DNA of 64,000 nucleotides from Cunninghamia lanceolata (lineage: Eukaryota; Streptophyta; Pinopsida; Cupressales; Cupressaceae), in NCBI GenBank assembly GCA_027924645.1, contig BSBN01001482.1:11860001-11924000 (forward strand), written 5' to 3'. Below the pieces are notes generated by a model. It saw only the letters and a program-made list of their open reading frames with translations, ran no database searches and had not been told where the DNA came from. Position 1 is the first letter of the stretch; each line of letters begins with the position of its first letter. Below, piece by piece: positions 1 to 13,097 of the stretch. The translations under genes and the position numbers were made by a program.

Positions 1-2118
1 AAATATCATTATCACGTGCACCTATATCATATTTGGGTGAGGCTAGATCTTTAGATTTAGAGGTCATGTGTTGGAGTGATGAGTCTCTTGACTTTCTTTT
101 AACAGAAAGACTGAAGAGACTACACCTAGATTTGAATGTGAGTTTAGCATGGACTTGTTGAAGAGATTGTGCTTCAAAATTGAAATAATCTCATACCCCA
201 CTTTCAATCCACTCAACAGTGAATGATCTAATAGCTATTGCCCACCTATTTTTTAGATGCATTCTTTCCTTGTGTCTTTCCTTCTCATGTGTTTTGAGTC
301 TTCAACTATGGATGTTAGTTATGAGGATTTATTTGAGGAGTAGATACATGGTTATCATTTATCTTATCTCCTTATGTTTGGTTCTTGAGTTGTGGTGTTA
401 GTTTTGGGGACAATGTGTTTTGAAGAGTACATGAGAAGGTTAGTGGCTTTGGGAATAATCCCTTGTTGTGGGAATGGTTATTTTGCTTGATCTATCTTGA
501 ATTTGAGAGGCTTACATATATTGGTACTATATTTGACATTGGAATTGAATGGTTAAATGTTGACAACTTTTCTATTTGGAGATTTAGAAGGAGATCTTAC
601 TTATCATAGCTTGAGAACGTGTTGGTGTTGGTAAAAGGACATGGTTTAATTTGTTGATTTTATCTCTATGGTTTGTTTGTGTATCTTGGAGGTTTGGTTC
701 ATTTCATGTTGGCGTTGAGATTTGTGTATAGTTGATTATTTATTGTTATTATACTTCATTAATTTTGTGTTAATAGTAAGGATGATTGGGGCTCTTTAAT
801 CTCTATTTTCTATGTGATATGAAGAACTTGGGAGAGCTTAGGTGATGAAGGGAGAGATTTTTGTATTAGTTGTGTTTGTAGGTGTATAGATTGATTTGTT
901 CTCTTTGACATTATGTGATAGAGGATTTAGCCATGTCCTCTATGTGAGTGTTGGTGGATTATTTAGAGACTTTGTCCATTTTTATACTAGACATTGCCCA
1001 TACAATGGGATTCCTAGGGAGGTATATGTGTCATTAGATTGTAGTATAGAGGTCTTCAGGATTTTTACATGTCTATGTGTTTATTACCAATGGAGATAGA
1101 CTTTGTGCAGGCTAGTGAATATATAAGGATTGTGGATTGGGCTAGATATGTTGATAGTTGAAGGTCTATGTGTGATGTGTGTACCCTTTTTTGAAGTATG
1201 TTTAGTTGGATGAATTAGCAATATGTTGTGGCTTATATTCTATCTATTGTTGAGTATTTGGTAGATACCTTGTGCTATTTTGGAGGAGATGGACTTTGGT
1301 GTATGTGTTTGGGTTGAAGAAAGACATTCAGAGTGTGACTTTGGATTTGGTTTCTTATCTTTCATCCTTTATCTTGATGGAGGACGAGATTGTTATGGTC
1401 AAGGTGGTGGTCACTTGATGGATGTTACAAATGCTTGGTTGAGCTTATGAGCACAATAGGATTTGGTGCAACATGCTTTACCTTTGGCAATTAGTTCACC
1501 ATTTGTTAGTGTTTCATTTTTCTCTTGGAAGGCATATGACAAGAGATATAATGTTGGGATTAGGCATGTCATACACCTTGCAAGTCCTAATGTTCATATT
1601 ATTTAATTATTTATTATTTATGTGTCCTCATGAAATGGGATGCCCACTTTACGCCTTGGCCATTATAGGTCATGTGTAATTTAATTTAATTTTGGCATTT
1701 ATGTGTGTAAATAAGATTGTAAAAGAATCTCTTGTCATGAATGATGTGTAAGATAATCTATGACAAAGATATGGTGTAAGAGATATTATGACATGTAAGA
1801 GCATTGATGAGGGGGTTAGATAGTGGAATTGTAAGAGCATTTTCTATTATTAGTTGGCATGTAAATGTAATTAGTGTTTCATATGGGAGTGCTTGGGAAA
1901 CACATATGCCAACTTGGGTAATATAGATTAAAGATGGTTGTGTATGAGTTATTTTCTATTCTGGGATGGCTCCACACATATGAGAGTCATGAGAATTCAT
2001 ACCATAGTATTTTTGGACCTTCTTTGGGCCCATGGTAATGCCTTATGGTGGTTTTTTGGCCCCCCTTGAGTCTATATATTGGAGGTTGGGATAGAAGATG
2101 TATGAGAGGTGATTTGTA
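1..2118. other. Left flank, no gene recognised
   Basis: AT-rich sequence with only short open frames (under 70 codons) and no recognisable protein motif, tRNA or LTR end. A TATA-like CTATATATTGG near 2080, just before the E1 insertion point, suggests it may be part of an old LTR or promoter, but I cannot delimit one. It was contiguous with 26107 onward before E1 inserted. Confidence 0.4.
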
Positions 2119-3466
2119 TGTAATGTCCCTTATAGGAACAATACTAATTTTACCCTAAATTATAAACTTCCAAGAAAACAAAGATTTAGAGAGTACCTTG
2201 GCTTGATTTGATTCTTGTAAACAAGTTAGAAAATATTTATAATGACATTTTTCATAGTCAAGTTAACAGATTCATAATAACATTAATAAAAGACCTAACT
2301 ATCTAGGGAACTCAACCATAAGAAAGTTGAGGAGAGTGACTTCAATGGGGTGTCCCAGATCCTCTAGGCCCAAGAGCTGATATACCATCCCCCTTGGCCT
2401 CATGTGGTGCATGCCATCCATATGAGGTAGTGTACCTAATGAGGCATCCGTTATCCTGTTCCCCCTCATTTTATCATTTCCTTTCCCTTTCTCTACGATT
2501 GGTTCCCTTGAACTTGCATGTCTATGATAGGAGAATCAAGTCACAAAAGGTGCCTTGGAAGCCATCTCTTCTAAGCCCAAGGGCAATACCCTTGTACCCT
2601 CTTGACCCCTTGGGATTATCCAATCCCCTTGGAGTGGCGTACCTAGAAGAATGCCCCATCACCATACCCCTCTTGCTCCATATTTGCTCCAAGAGAATGA
2701 GATCACATAAGGGTGCCTTGGAAGCCATCTCTTCTAAGCCCAAGGGTAGTACCCTCATATCCCCTTGGAGTGGCATACCTAGAAGAGTGCCCCATCACCA
2801 TACCCCTCTCTTAATATACCTCTACACCTTTGTGAGAGGAGTCATCCCTTTTAAAAGGGTGATGACTTTTCATGGAGTCATGCCTTTTAAATGGGATCGT
2901 TGCCCCTTCCTAAAGTTGATCACAGCCTTTTGACTATTCTTATTTCTGAATTCCTTGTAATATTCCAATCGCTACCTTGAAGACATTAATCGCAACCCTT
3001 AGTATAACCAATGCAGATTATATTCATTTTATTTCCTTAATCACACCATATGCAAACCCGTATCACTTCATTTGAATTTTTAAATAAAACATTTTGTCTA
3101 TGTATGGAGTCAACCTCTTACTTCAAGTTGTTTATTTAATTTCAACTTCTAAAAGAGACTCCTTTATGGGAGTCGGTCAATGTATTTAATCAGATTTATA
3201 ATATTTGATTTAATTGATAATATTTATTCTATGATTTTTGTATCTATAATATTTATAATATTTAATTTATATTACTTTATAATATTTAATTTATAATATC
3301 TTATATTTATTTTATATAATATATATCTTGTCAATATATTATATTAATAATATTATATATCTCTATCATTCAAACTAAACATTGCATTTCATAAAAGCAT
3401 TTCACCATTTTTATCATGATGTTTAAATCTTTAATTTAAACAATGCCTAAATATCAGGACATCACA
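2119..3466 (-). repeat. E1 3' LTR (left copy)
   Basis: Direct repeat of 24744-26101 with TG...CA ends. It contains an internal tandem duplication (2529-2812) and a very AT-rich stretch (about 3180-3360) that varies in length between the two copies. The ORF at 2394-2933 (179 codons) lies wholly inside this LTR, has no homologous motif and is not called as a gene. Confidence 0.9.
2529..2812 (-). repeat. Tandem duplication inside E1 LTR
   Basis: A segment starting near GAGAATCAAGTCACA is repeated from about 2694; both copies contain GCCATCTCTTCTAAGCCCAA and CCCCATCACCATACCCCTCT. The same pair occurs in the right LTR (about 25155-25467). The second unit is about 35 bp longer there, so a short deletion has occurred in the left copy. 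Confidence 0.8.
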
Positions 3467-3481
3467 GTCCACCCTGCCCGA
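3467..3481 (-). other. E1 polypurine tract
   Basis: On the minus strand a G-rich purine tract (GGGCAGGGTGGAC) ends exactly at the 3' LTR start, the expected place for plus-strand priming. Confidence 0.7.
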
Positions 3482-4043
3482 GATTGCTTGTCCTCAAGCA
3501 ATCATAAAAATCTTTAAGATTCCAATTCAAGTTCCTTGAGGGATTCTTGTTGGTATACTTACCTTAGTTCCACTGCCCTTATTGTTCTTTAAGATCATAA
3601 GGTTTGATGATGTTCCCTAAATGACAAATATTCTTTTGGTTCATGTGTCTGTATATATTTTTTTATATCTCTCAACAACAAGCATTGGTAACTAATAATG
3701 TTCAAGATAAGTTTCTCTCGTTTAAACTTGTTATTAGACTTGAAGCACACACATAATTATATGATGCATACATGATACATAAGACATGAAGTATACCCTT
3801 AAATATATGTGAGGCATGAATCATACACTTAAGTACATGTGATACACGAAGTATACATGATTGAAGCATATACATAGATACATAGAATATACAAATATAT
3901 GTGAAGCATGAATTCTACATGAAGTATACACGTAAAACACAAAGCATAAATACTCGTAATACATGAAGCATACACAAGCTTATACGTTTAAAAGCATACG
4001 AAGCATGAACATAGTGTGTAATACACAAGTATACACATGAAAT
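3467..4043 (-). repeat. E1 interior, left part: degenerate short repeats
   Basis: No coding frame. From about 3720 it is built of loose variants of GAAGCATACACATGAATACA, continuing the repeat tract found on the other side of E2 (23711-24720). The last five bases (GAAAT, 4039-4043) are the E2 target-site duplication. Confidence 0.75.
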
Positions 4044-5504
4044 TGTAATGTCCCCAATCTGATTTTTATTATAAAATCCTAATCTGAAAATGATTTTTCA
4101 AATTAAACATGTATATGCATCTAAATAACCAAACTAGCTAAACTAGTCTTCACTGTATGACACCAAAATTCACACAAACACACCAAATATTTGTTATTAT
4201 GGAAATTTGATACAAATAATATATAATCAGGCCTACAGAACTGATTTACAATAGAAACAACTTCTGCAACACTTCTCAGAAAAACCAACAACAAACTATT
4301 TCAACTGTGCTGAAATACACTTTGTGCATCTCACCAAAACATTGCCAAATTACTCTAAAAAGCATGAATAACACATGCAACCTTAGGATCTGAACCAAAA
4401 CATGGGAAAAACAATAAGAACATCCACACAATAGCAGTAACACCTACAGCAATTTGAAATACCAAACTGAGAATGAATCTCTACATTAATACTCATTAAA
4501 ACTGCAAATCGGCACAACACTGTCGAGAACCAATGAAACCCCAAAATGCATGAAAGAACTCCAATAATAATTTATTGAATTTTATAATACAAATCACATG
4601 TATACAGGTCTAATACAATAAATTTCCACAGCAGAAAATTACTACATCAAATCTACAACTTCAGCTACACAACAACAAAACAATGTTGAAATGCACGTGT
4701 AAAATTCACCCAGCAACCTCCAAACCCCTAGAATGGCATCCACACTTGGAATGGCTTGAACAAGGTGTTGTGTATGATGATCTATATCATAATTCATAGC
4801 AATCAAACCATTACACAACAGAAAACTCAAATAGCACCACAAATTGCACCTGAAACACTCCAAAAATGCATTGAAATCCTCTGCAAACACAAAATCTCTG
4901 AAACTATCTAAATCCTTTATGCTCAAATGCAACCTCTAAGGTGATATTGCTGTTACAACCCAAGAAAACTGCCCTCAAATTGTTGGGAACTCATGTCCAC
5001 CGGCCACAAGCTCCATCTCCTCTCCAATGGTTTCCCTATCCATTGAAGCAACACAAAGTATCCACTCTGCAAGAAGATTGTAAAATTGGCATTATTCTCA
5101 ATATTGCAACATTACACCAATTTATTTCCATGAGAGGCAATATGGGCATCCAAAATCCCCAATGCCATATTTTGGGAGTTGCACCAAATAATATTAAAAA
5201 ATAAGATTTCAATAATTGCAATATCTTCACTTATGCAAGATGCCAAATCCTAATAAATGCAAAACCTCTTATTTCCAACCACTCAAGATTCCTTCCAAAT
5301 CCCATGCTCCAAGGAGTTATTTTATCAATAAATCATATTTACTCAATATTTATTTATTCATGATATTTAAAGTTGCTCTGGAACAAGTAAAATATTAAAT
5401 AATTATTTTTCCCTCCAAGCTGCCTTGTAGTCTGACTTACTATTTTTGGACAGGGGAAACTTACTAAAAATAGCAAGTGCTATTTTTGGAAAGGGGATAT
5501 GACA
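4044..5504 (-). repeat. E2 3' LTR (left copy, intact)
   Basis: Starts TGTAATGTCCCC and ends GGGGATATGACA; matches 14762-15241 plus 22727-23705. Short frames inside (for example 4642-4932 and 4941-5204) have counterparts in the other LTR and are not genes. Confidence 0.9.
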
Positions 5505-5518
5505 AGTCCTCCCTCCTC
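5505..5518 (-). other. E2 polypurine tract
   Basis: On the minus strand GAGGAGGGAGGACT abuts the 3' LTR start TGTCATATCC. Confidence 0.75.
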
Positions 5519-5581
5519 AAGATGTTTTGAAGTCATTGTGCCAAGGTGGTAAATCATGCTAAACTATCTATAGAGCCTAGC

Positions 5582-8500
5582 TCATGTACCTATCAAGTGA
5601 GATAACTCTTGCCATAGAATATTATGCAAATCTAGAAACTCGGACTTCTGTGCAACAATGTCATGAAACCAACAAACATATCCATACAAAACTTTGTTAC
5701 AAATGCTCCAATCCCAAATTTGAACCATAGCTTTCCCATGTAATTCTATGAACTCACCAAATGCCCTCCATTGTTTATATGCACTATCATGTGACCAATC
5801 AAACCTGAGTCCCCTGCAACTTCTACCATTGATATAAATCTGATTTGTGTTTTTATGAGGACCATTATAAAATTCATTATAACCTTTGTAACAACAAGTG
5901 CATCTTTGAAGGAAAACAACCACTTCTATCATGAAAACACTAAAAAATGCATGGCTAAAATGCACTCTAGTAGGCCCGAATTTTACCTTAACTTGAAGGA
6001 TGGTACCTTCAACTTGATTAGCTGATCTATAACATGAAAATATCTATAGAGGGACAGAAAGTATCATCATGTAACAACAACAAATTTTCCACCCAACTCT
6101 GGATATTGACTTTGGAAACCACAAGCCCTCCTAGTGGTAATCTATGCACTCTCTGGGTCCAACTAGCAAAAATGGATCGCCCAAAGGTAATTTCAAAATG
6201 AGAGTAGAAAATAAGTTTATTGTATCCTCAACTATAGTAGGTGACTTACTGATGTGCTTGATAGTTCCCACCTCAAAAAACTTACAAGACAATCTCCCAC
6301 AACAATTCAAGTAGTGTCTTGAAACTCCAACTAGGAAAGCACTGTCATTGGGCAACTTGTACCTGAGACTCCTGAGACATTTGGTGATGTTATGGGTCTG
6401 ATTTTTTCTTCTATTATGACTATTAAAACAGCCATTGCATATTCCACAATAGCAAGTGCATATTCTAGAAATAATTACTTCTTTCCTCTTCACATTATTG
6501 AAATAAACAATACAGAAATACAAAGTAATAGACCCATACATTACCCCATCTTGAGAGATGTTAATTTCAGCTTTATGGACTGACCTCTAGGAGCCACAGA
6601 CTAGTAGTGGAATAGCCATTAGCATCATACAACAGCAACATTCAAACCACCATACTCTAAATTCCAAGTATGCAAACAATAACTTATCCTGAGGAAAGAT
6701 GATGTACTCCCTAAGAACACCCATTACATACTTATCACTCCTCAAAATGTATGAAATATTAGTTGCAAATACATTTATGACAGGTTCTACCATGTTAGAA
6801 ACCTTTCCAACATCATGAATTCCAAAATAGTGAATAGGCATTTTGGTAGAATCATCAACCATTACCTTCTTTCTACCCTTCAATTCTTCTTGTGCTGCAA
6901 CTTCTTGTATGCCTTGAGCACTCATGACTTGACCCATAGGCTGAAACCTTTGTGCCATATAACTCTTTTAACCATGCTTCTTTTGTTCTTGTATGTCCAA
7001 TTTCAATTTTCTTGCATAAATTTCTGATCTAAAAATTTTGACAAGATGAAAGTCATCATTAGTAACTAGTGAGGAATCAATTTCATAATCATGCCTTCCA
7101 ATATAGTTATTTTGGGATTCCTCCTCAAATCTCCTCCGTGAGAATCCTTCATGGCATAAATCAACTTGGTTGTAGGCTGAAAACACATCATATAAATCAC
7201 ATTCTTTGGATCTCCTCCAGGTTAGAATCAGAATGAATGGAGTAATTCCCGCTAATAGTGGAGACCTTCTTCTAACATCATTATGCAAGGAATCTTCCTC
7301 CAAATGTACCAATATACTTCTGTTCATAACTAAAAATTTCAAAATCATCCACATATAAATGATGTAATAGCTGAACCAATGATAATCCTGAGCAAGAATC
7401 ATCCATCTAGTCAAGGTAACATTGGTGAGAGACCAAGTAATAATAATCACAAGCTGGAAAATAGTCTTTCTCATGGCTAGAGTTATCACTATACTATAGG
7501 CTGAAATACTCCTGAATCTATACCAATCTTCCCATGTGCAAGTGTGCATGAATGTAATTATCCATTTAGGAAATATCAAAATCAACAATATTTGCAATGT
7601 GGAAGCTATAAACAACCAGAAAATGATAGAAAATCCCTTCACCCATATTTGTATACTTATGAACCCCTTTAAAAACATCAACCTATTCTTTCTCATTATA
7701 ATTTGATCTACATAGGTTATGTCAATCTCCTCCATAGATACTTTGAAAGAATGATCATGTTGCTTAAATTATACTCCTAACCATATTCAAATGCTCCCAA
7801 ATATCTTCCCAAGTATGGATGGTGATCAAAATATGATCATCATTAATGAAATCAAAATTTCTTACCATATAACTCAAGGCTCTACCACTTGCAAGATGGT
7901 TTGGCATAGATGGTATGTGGGCTGAATAGTGTCTATAACATTGCATTCCTTCAAATCCCCTAATAAAGAAGTCTTTGCAATCTCTTGTTCACCCACCAGG
8001 ATGACCCAATGCCTTGCCTCCATGATGCCCAACATTTGTAATGACTCCTCCTTCATGAGTCTTCCATACAACTAATGGTAGTAAACCTGCATGAATCTTG
8101 ATATTGAAAGTACCATGCCATGCTTAGAAATAAAATTGACAATATCAAATTTAGACCTTTCTTTACCACATTCCCATGATAAGTATCTCATTGTACCTAT
8201 CTCCATTTGACCATTACTCAACATCTTATCTTCAAGTGCAGTACTTGGCTTGCACAAGTGATCCATAGAATGTGAACAATAATTTTTCATAATATGGTTA
8301 GAAAGCACAATAAACTCTATATGAATCCTCATAAACTTCTTTTCATTGCAGATGGAAGAGATGGAGAAATCAATAGTGCCTGTAACTAATTTAATCCTCA
8401 AGAGATTACCTAGATCCCATATGAAAACACAATTCTGGGCTTGAATCAAAGAGTCCTCATGCCCTATACTGTAAGTTGTATCCCTCACTCTATCACTCTT

Positions 8501-8841
8501 CTTAGAATGCTTTCCGTGATGACAAGAATTTTGTAGTGACATAGAAGGAGACAAATTTGAAATATTTTCATACCTCAAGCTGCAATCAACATGTTCATCC
8601 ACCTTTTCCATAAGAGACATTGTTAGGATATCCTCAACACCTTCCTTTCTATAACTCAAAATCCCATATGGATGTTCAGAAGTAATTCCATGAATCGGTG
8701 CATGTTCCTCCATCTTGGCATCTTCACAACTGACAAGTGATTCCTTTCCATCCTTAACTTCATCAATACTTTCCTGACATATAAAATAGAAGTCAAATAA
8801 ATATCTTCTATTAACAAAGGATTTTTACCTTCCAACTGCAT
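5582..8841 (-). pseudogene. E2 internal ORF remnant, function unknown
   Basis: Open stretches at 8713-8072, 8071-7874, 7735-6968, 6958-6587, 6541-6131 and 5965-5582 all lie in the same minus-strand frame, separated by stops, so they look like one original frame of about 1,000 codons. I see no retroviral protease, RT, RNase H, integrase or CCHC motif. The last third contains two diverged copies of one module: a hydrophobic Cys run (WWFECCCCMM near 6640; GWKICCCYMM near 6090), then a CTCxxG motif, then an R-x-LR...DSA motif. The stretch 7735-7400 is hydrophobic, which may reflect base composition. Between 7873 and 7736 this frame has about five stops, and 7946-7764 is open in another frame, so a frameshift there is likely. 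Upstream, the frame near 8760 reads on from another frame. It could be a captured host gene or a lineage-specific element protein; I cannot tell. Confidence 0.5.
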
Positions 8842-9012
8842 GTCTGGTTCTTTCTCAATGGGTTCCTTGAATTGAATTTCTCTTCTTCCTTCTACAAGAA
8901 AATATTTTCCTCAGCAATATTGTGTGGCTCTGTCGGTTCTTCTACTACTCTAACATTTGAATCTTCCTTATCTTGCACTTTTTCCTTTGCTTCTTACCAA
9001 AAATTTCTAGAA
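8842..9012 (-). other. E2 interior without an open frame
   Basis: Acidic or Glu-rich codons are scattered with stops. It is probably a decayed part of the E2 ORF between the start fragment and the 8713 frame. Confidence 0.3.
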
Positions 9013-9074
9013 TTATTTCAAATGAAATAGCTGATTTGAAGGCTTCAGATTGCTCAAGACATAGGCTTCATACC
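9013..9074 (-). pseudogene. E2 ORF start fragment, split by E3
   Basis: The minus-strand ATG at 14669-14667 opens a frame that runs to the E3 insertion site and continues on the far side through 9074-9013, giving about 29 residues before a TAA. The TSD lies in codons of this frame, so E3 landed in the 5' part of the E2 coding region. No family recognised. Confidence 0.5.
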
Positions 9075-9433
9075 TGTAATGAAACAACTTGCACAATATC
9101 TGAATATAATAGTAAATACGCTGCAAATACTTGATAATAATATGCCACTTCGAGGGGGCAACCTCCAAAACCACTTCGAGGGGGATACCTCCAATAGTCT
9201 TCAATGAGAACACAATACTGAATATGATGAAATAAGACTCACTACCTCCTATATATACCTATTTATGCCTAGGATATCACCTAGGCCGACTTAGATGGGC
9301 CTATATAAGCCTTAGGCTGACCTAAACAACTAATTAACAATAAACTAATGATAATAAACTTAATTAAGAGTTAAGATAGCCACAAGCTGACTATTCATAA
9401 CCCTATACACACTATAGGATTAAGGGCGTAGCA
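9075..9433 (-). repeat. E3 3' LTR
   Basis: TGTAATGAAAC...GCGTAGCA on the plus strand; pairs with 14277-14636. It contains a short direct repeat of CCACTTCGAGGGGG (near 9150 and 9172). The pol ORF stop codon lies inside this LTR. Confidence 0.95.
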
Positions 9434-10205
9434 TGCCCCCCCTCTTCAAAGAAGCATTGTCCTCAATGCTGACCAAATGTGGATGCTTTTGCATGAATTC
9501 CTCATTCTCCCATGTAGCTTCCTCAACCGGAGAGTTTTTCCATTTAATTAGATATTCTATGATTTCCCTTGTCCTCAGCTTCTTGGTGCGTGTTTGAATA
9601 ATTCTCTCTGGATCCACAACTATTCTTCCCTCTTCATCAAGCTCAGGTAACTTAGTCTGTGCTACCACTTTATTCCCAATAACCTTCTTCAAGCAGGAAA
9701 CATGAAAAACTGGATGAATTTTTGTTGATATGGGCAGCTCCAATTTATATGCTACATTGCCAATCTTCTGCAACACCTTATAAGGACCATAGTACTTGGG
9801 TGCTAGCTTGTTAGCTTTATGTTGTTGTTTTAGAGACATTTGCCTGTATGGTTGTAGTCGCACAAAGACCCAATCTCCCACTTCAAAAGTTCTTTCACTA
9901 CGGTGTTGATCAGCTTGTTGCTTCATTCTGTTTTATGCCATTGCCAAGTTCTCTCGAAGACTAGCCAATACCTCTTGCTGATGATGGATGTGTTCTTCGA
10001 CTGTGTGAACCTTTGGTTGTACCCGCAATGAAGAGATGATTGATGGTGGGTGGTAACCATATAGTGCTAAAAATGGAGACATCTTGGAAGAAGTATGGAA
10101 AGAAGTGTTGTACCACCATTCTGCTAGTGGTAGCCATTGCACCCATCTCTCTTGTTTATCTGAAGCAAAACAACGGAGATAGCCTTCCAAGCATTTGTTG
10201 ACCAC
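9420..10205 (-). pseudogene. E3 integrase C-terminal half with chromodomain
   Basis: Two open stretches (10205-9933 and 9926-9420) in one frame are separated by a single stop. The first carries the end of the integrase core (the [11 protein letters not shown] region and LYGYHPP). The second has the GPY/F-like block (KYYGPYKVLQKIGNVAYKL) and then a chromodomain (about residues 115-160 of the stretch; EYLIKWKNSPVEEATWE). Chromodomains of this family can direct integration to modified histones. The frame is shifted relative to the upstream RT-integrase ORF near 10200. The stop codon (9420-9422) lies within the 3' LTR. Confidence 0.9.
9434..9447 (-). other. E3 polypurine tract
   Basis: On the minus strand AAGAGGGGGGGCA directly precedes the LTR start TGCTACGCCC. 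It overlaps the last codons of the pol ORF. Confidence 0.85.
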
Positions 10206-12103
10206 TTCTGCCTGTCCATCTGCTGGGGGTGATATGATGAACTACGAGCAAGCTGAGTGCCCAAGCATGAAAACAAGTCAGTCCAAAAATTACTTGTAAA
10301 TATAGGGTCACGATCACTAACTATAACTTTCGGAGTCCCATGTAGTTTCTGAATAGTATTCATAAAAGCTATTGCTACAGTGCTTGCTGCCAATGGTTGT
10401 GCCAAAGCACAAAAGTGACCATATTTGGTGAGACGATCCACAACAACCATGATGACATTTTTTCCTTCAGATCTAGGCAAACCTGTGATGAAATCCATAG
10501 ATACCTCCTCCCACCTTTGACTTGGGATACATAAGGGTTGTAGAAGACCCGGAGTCTTAACTGTCTCCCCTTTATGTTGTTGACATACCATGCATTCAGC
10601 TACAAATTTTTGAACATCCCCTTTCAGCCCTTCCCAAAAGAAATCTTGCTTGATTCTATGATAAGTTTTGAGGAATCCTGAGTGCCCACCTATTGGAGAA
10701 GCATGTAGTTCTTCCAACACCTTAAGCTTAAGAGTTGAATTCTTGCAAAGGTATAACCTCTCCTTGTACCATAAAATATTTCCTTTCCATGAAAATTTGT
10801 CAGACACACTTGATTCCTGTTGGAGTTTCTCAATGAGCCTTAGAGTATCTATGTCCTTCTCCCACTCTTCTCTTGCCTCATTTACCCAGTCTGCTTGTAA
10901 CATGGAAATGGCAAATAAAAATGACTCTGTGGGTTCATCACGCCTTGATAGAGCATCAGCCACAACATTCTCCTTTCCTTTCTTATATATGATCTCAAAG
11001 TCATATCCCAACATCTTTGTAACCCATTTTTGTTGTTCTTCAGATGATAACCTCTGTTGCAAGAAATATTTGAGACTATCATGATCTGTCTTGACCTTAA
11101 AGTGTCGTCCCATTAGATAAGGTCTCCATTGTTTGACTGCATGCAAGATAGCCAACATTTCTTTCTCATAAACTGGCTTCAACAAATTCTTACCTTTGAG
11201 TTGGCGACTTTCAAATGCTATGGGTTTTCCTTCTTGCATAAGTACTGCTCCTATTCCATGTCCTGAAGCATCACATTCAACAACAAATGTTTTAGAAAAA
11301 TCTGGGGTAGCTAGGACTGGAGTTGTACACATGGCTTCCTTTAGTTTCTCAAATGCCCTTGTCGCCACTTCATTCCATTGGAAAGCATCCTTCTTTAACA
11401 AGGATGTGAGAGGAGATACTATGCTACCATAATTCTTTACAAATCGGCGATAATACCCTGTAAGCCCTAAAAAACCTCGTAAGTTCTTAAGGGTTTTAGG
11501 AATTTTCCACTCTACAATCGCTTGGATCTTATGAGGGTCCACCTTGACTCCCTCATGTGACACAATGTGACCAAGGTACTCCACTTCTTTGACACCAAAG
11601 ATACACTTGGATGGTTTAGCATACAACTGACTTTGCTTCAAAATGTCCAACACTTGATTTACATGTTGCAAGTGTTCCTCCCATGTTTTACTATATATTA
11701 AGATGTCATCAAAAAATACCAAAACAAATTTCCTCAAAAATGGCCTGAAGATAGAGTTCATTAAACTTTGAAATGTCGACGGTGCATTAGTGAGACCAAA
11801 AGGCATTACCAAAAATTCATAGTGGCCCTCATGGGTTCTAAAAGCTGTCTTATGTACATCCTCATCTCTAATTCTAATTTGATGATAACCAGAACGGAGA
11901 TCAAGTTTTGTAAAATAAATAGCACCATTAAGCTCATCTAACAAATCATCAATTACTAGAATAGGAAACTTATCTTTTATGGTGAACTTGTTAAGCTCCC
12001 TGTAATCTGGACACATCCTCCACGTTTCATCCTTCTTCCGCACCATTACCACAGGAGATGAGTAAGCACTTTGACTATGCCTGATAATGCCTGCTTCTAG
12101 CAT
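10124..12103 (-). pseudogene. E3 reverse transcriptase, RNase H and integrase (N-terminal half)
   Basis: A 659-codon open frame. [16 protein letters not shown] near the start, [22 protein letters not shown], and the catalytic FFDDILIYS (YxDD type). RNase [16 protein letters not shown] and [11 protein letters not shown]. Integrase: HHCC zinc finger ([10 protein letters not shown] then CMVCQQHKG) and core starting SMDFITGLP, with [10 protein letters not shown] carrying the second catalytic Asp. It loses frame after the SSSYHPQ motif, before the catalytic Glu region; the integrase resumes in another frame at about 10205. The first RT residues lie in the separate frame 12372-12112. Confidence 0.95.
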
Positions 12104-12111
12104 CTCTTGAA

Positions 12112-13086
12112 CTATTTCTCAATCTCACTTTTTTGAGCATATGGATATCTGTAGGGCCTGATGTTGGGTGGTTGGCTCCCTGGTACTAGTTGAATGGCAT
12201 GATCATGATCTCTCCTAGGAGGCAATCCTTTTGGCATCTCCCCAAAAACTATAGAGTGCTTATCTATAATTGCTTGTAGATCCAATGGTGTAGAAGCCTT
12301 TGAGTGATATGCTTCTAATGAAAATAATTGGGCTACCATCCCATCTACCCCCTTCTTCAACATCTTTTGCATTTGGTAAGAACTTACTATCTATGGTGAC
12401 TTTGCACGCATCCCTCGTAATTCTATTGTTCTTCCCTCTGATTGAAAGCGCATGAATAGTTCTTGGAAGTTCAATTCAATTGTTCCCAAAGTGGTAAGCC
12501 ACTGTACTCCCAAAACAATATCTACCGCACCCATTGAGATAGCATACATTGGACAATTAAGATGATAATCTCCCATGGATAATTTAATGCTATGGCATTT
12601 TCCTGAACAACTAACAGTACCACCATCTGCAATCAAGACCTGAAATTCTGGAGCTGGATATATAAAACAATTTAAACGAGTGGCCAACTTTTTGTTGATG
12701 AAGTTATGAGTGCTACCTGAGTCTATCAACACTGTTACTTTTTCTTTCTTTAAGAAACCCACTACCTTGAGAGTTTGTGGGGTACTAAAACCTGAAAGTG
12801 CATGGCAAGAAATGATTGGTTGAGTATCTCTTGACTCCTCCTCAATCTCATTGTCACTCTCTACTATTGGTACCTCTTCTTCTTCCTCACTTGGCCCTTC
12901 AATATAGAACAATTTCTTTTCAGTGCATTTGTGTCCTCTACTATATTTGCTATCACAATTAAAACATAATCCTTTTGCTCTCTTCTCTTCAATTTGTTGT
13001 GGTGTTAGCCTAGTAGGTTGTGGAAGTGACTGTGTAGGAGTGCTTTTATCTCTTATGTTTATAAAACCTTGCCTTTTATTAACCAT
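12112..13086 (-). pseudogene. E3 CCHC zinc knuckle, aspartic protease and RT N-terminal linker
   Basis: Frames 13086-12391 and 12372-12112 are the same frame broken by one stop. The first contains a CCHC knuckle variant (CFNCDSKYSRGHKC), an acidic linker, then the retropepsin active site VLIDSGSTHNFI and the ILG-like VDIVLGVQWL. The second contains GMPKGLPPRRDHDHAI and [17 protein letters not shown], the conserved entry into Ty3 RT. The RT core continues in another frame at 12103. Confidence 0.9.
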
Positions 13087-13097
13087 AAATTTTTCCT

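Noticed and set aside
2394..2933. 179-codon ORF as a host gene
   Set aside because: Lies inside an E1 LTR, overlaps the LTR's tandem duplication, and has no protein motif.
6968..7735. 255-codon ORF as a membrane protein
   Set aside because: Apparent membrane segments are in a decayed AT-rich frame; better explained as part of the longer E2 frame.
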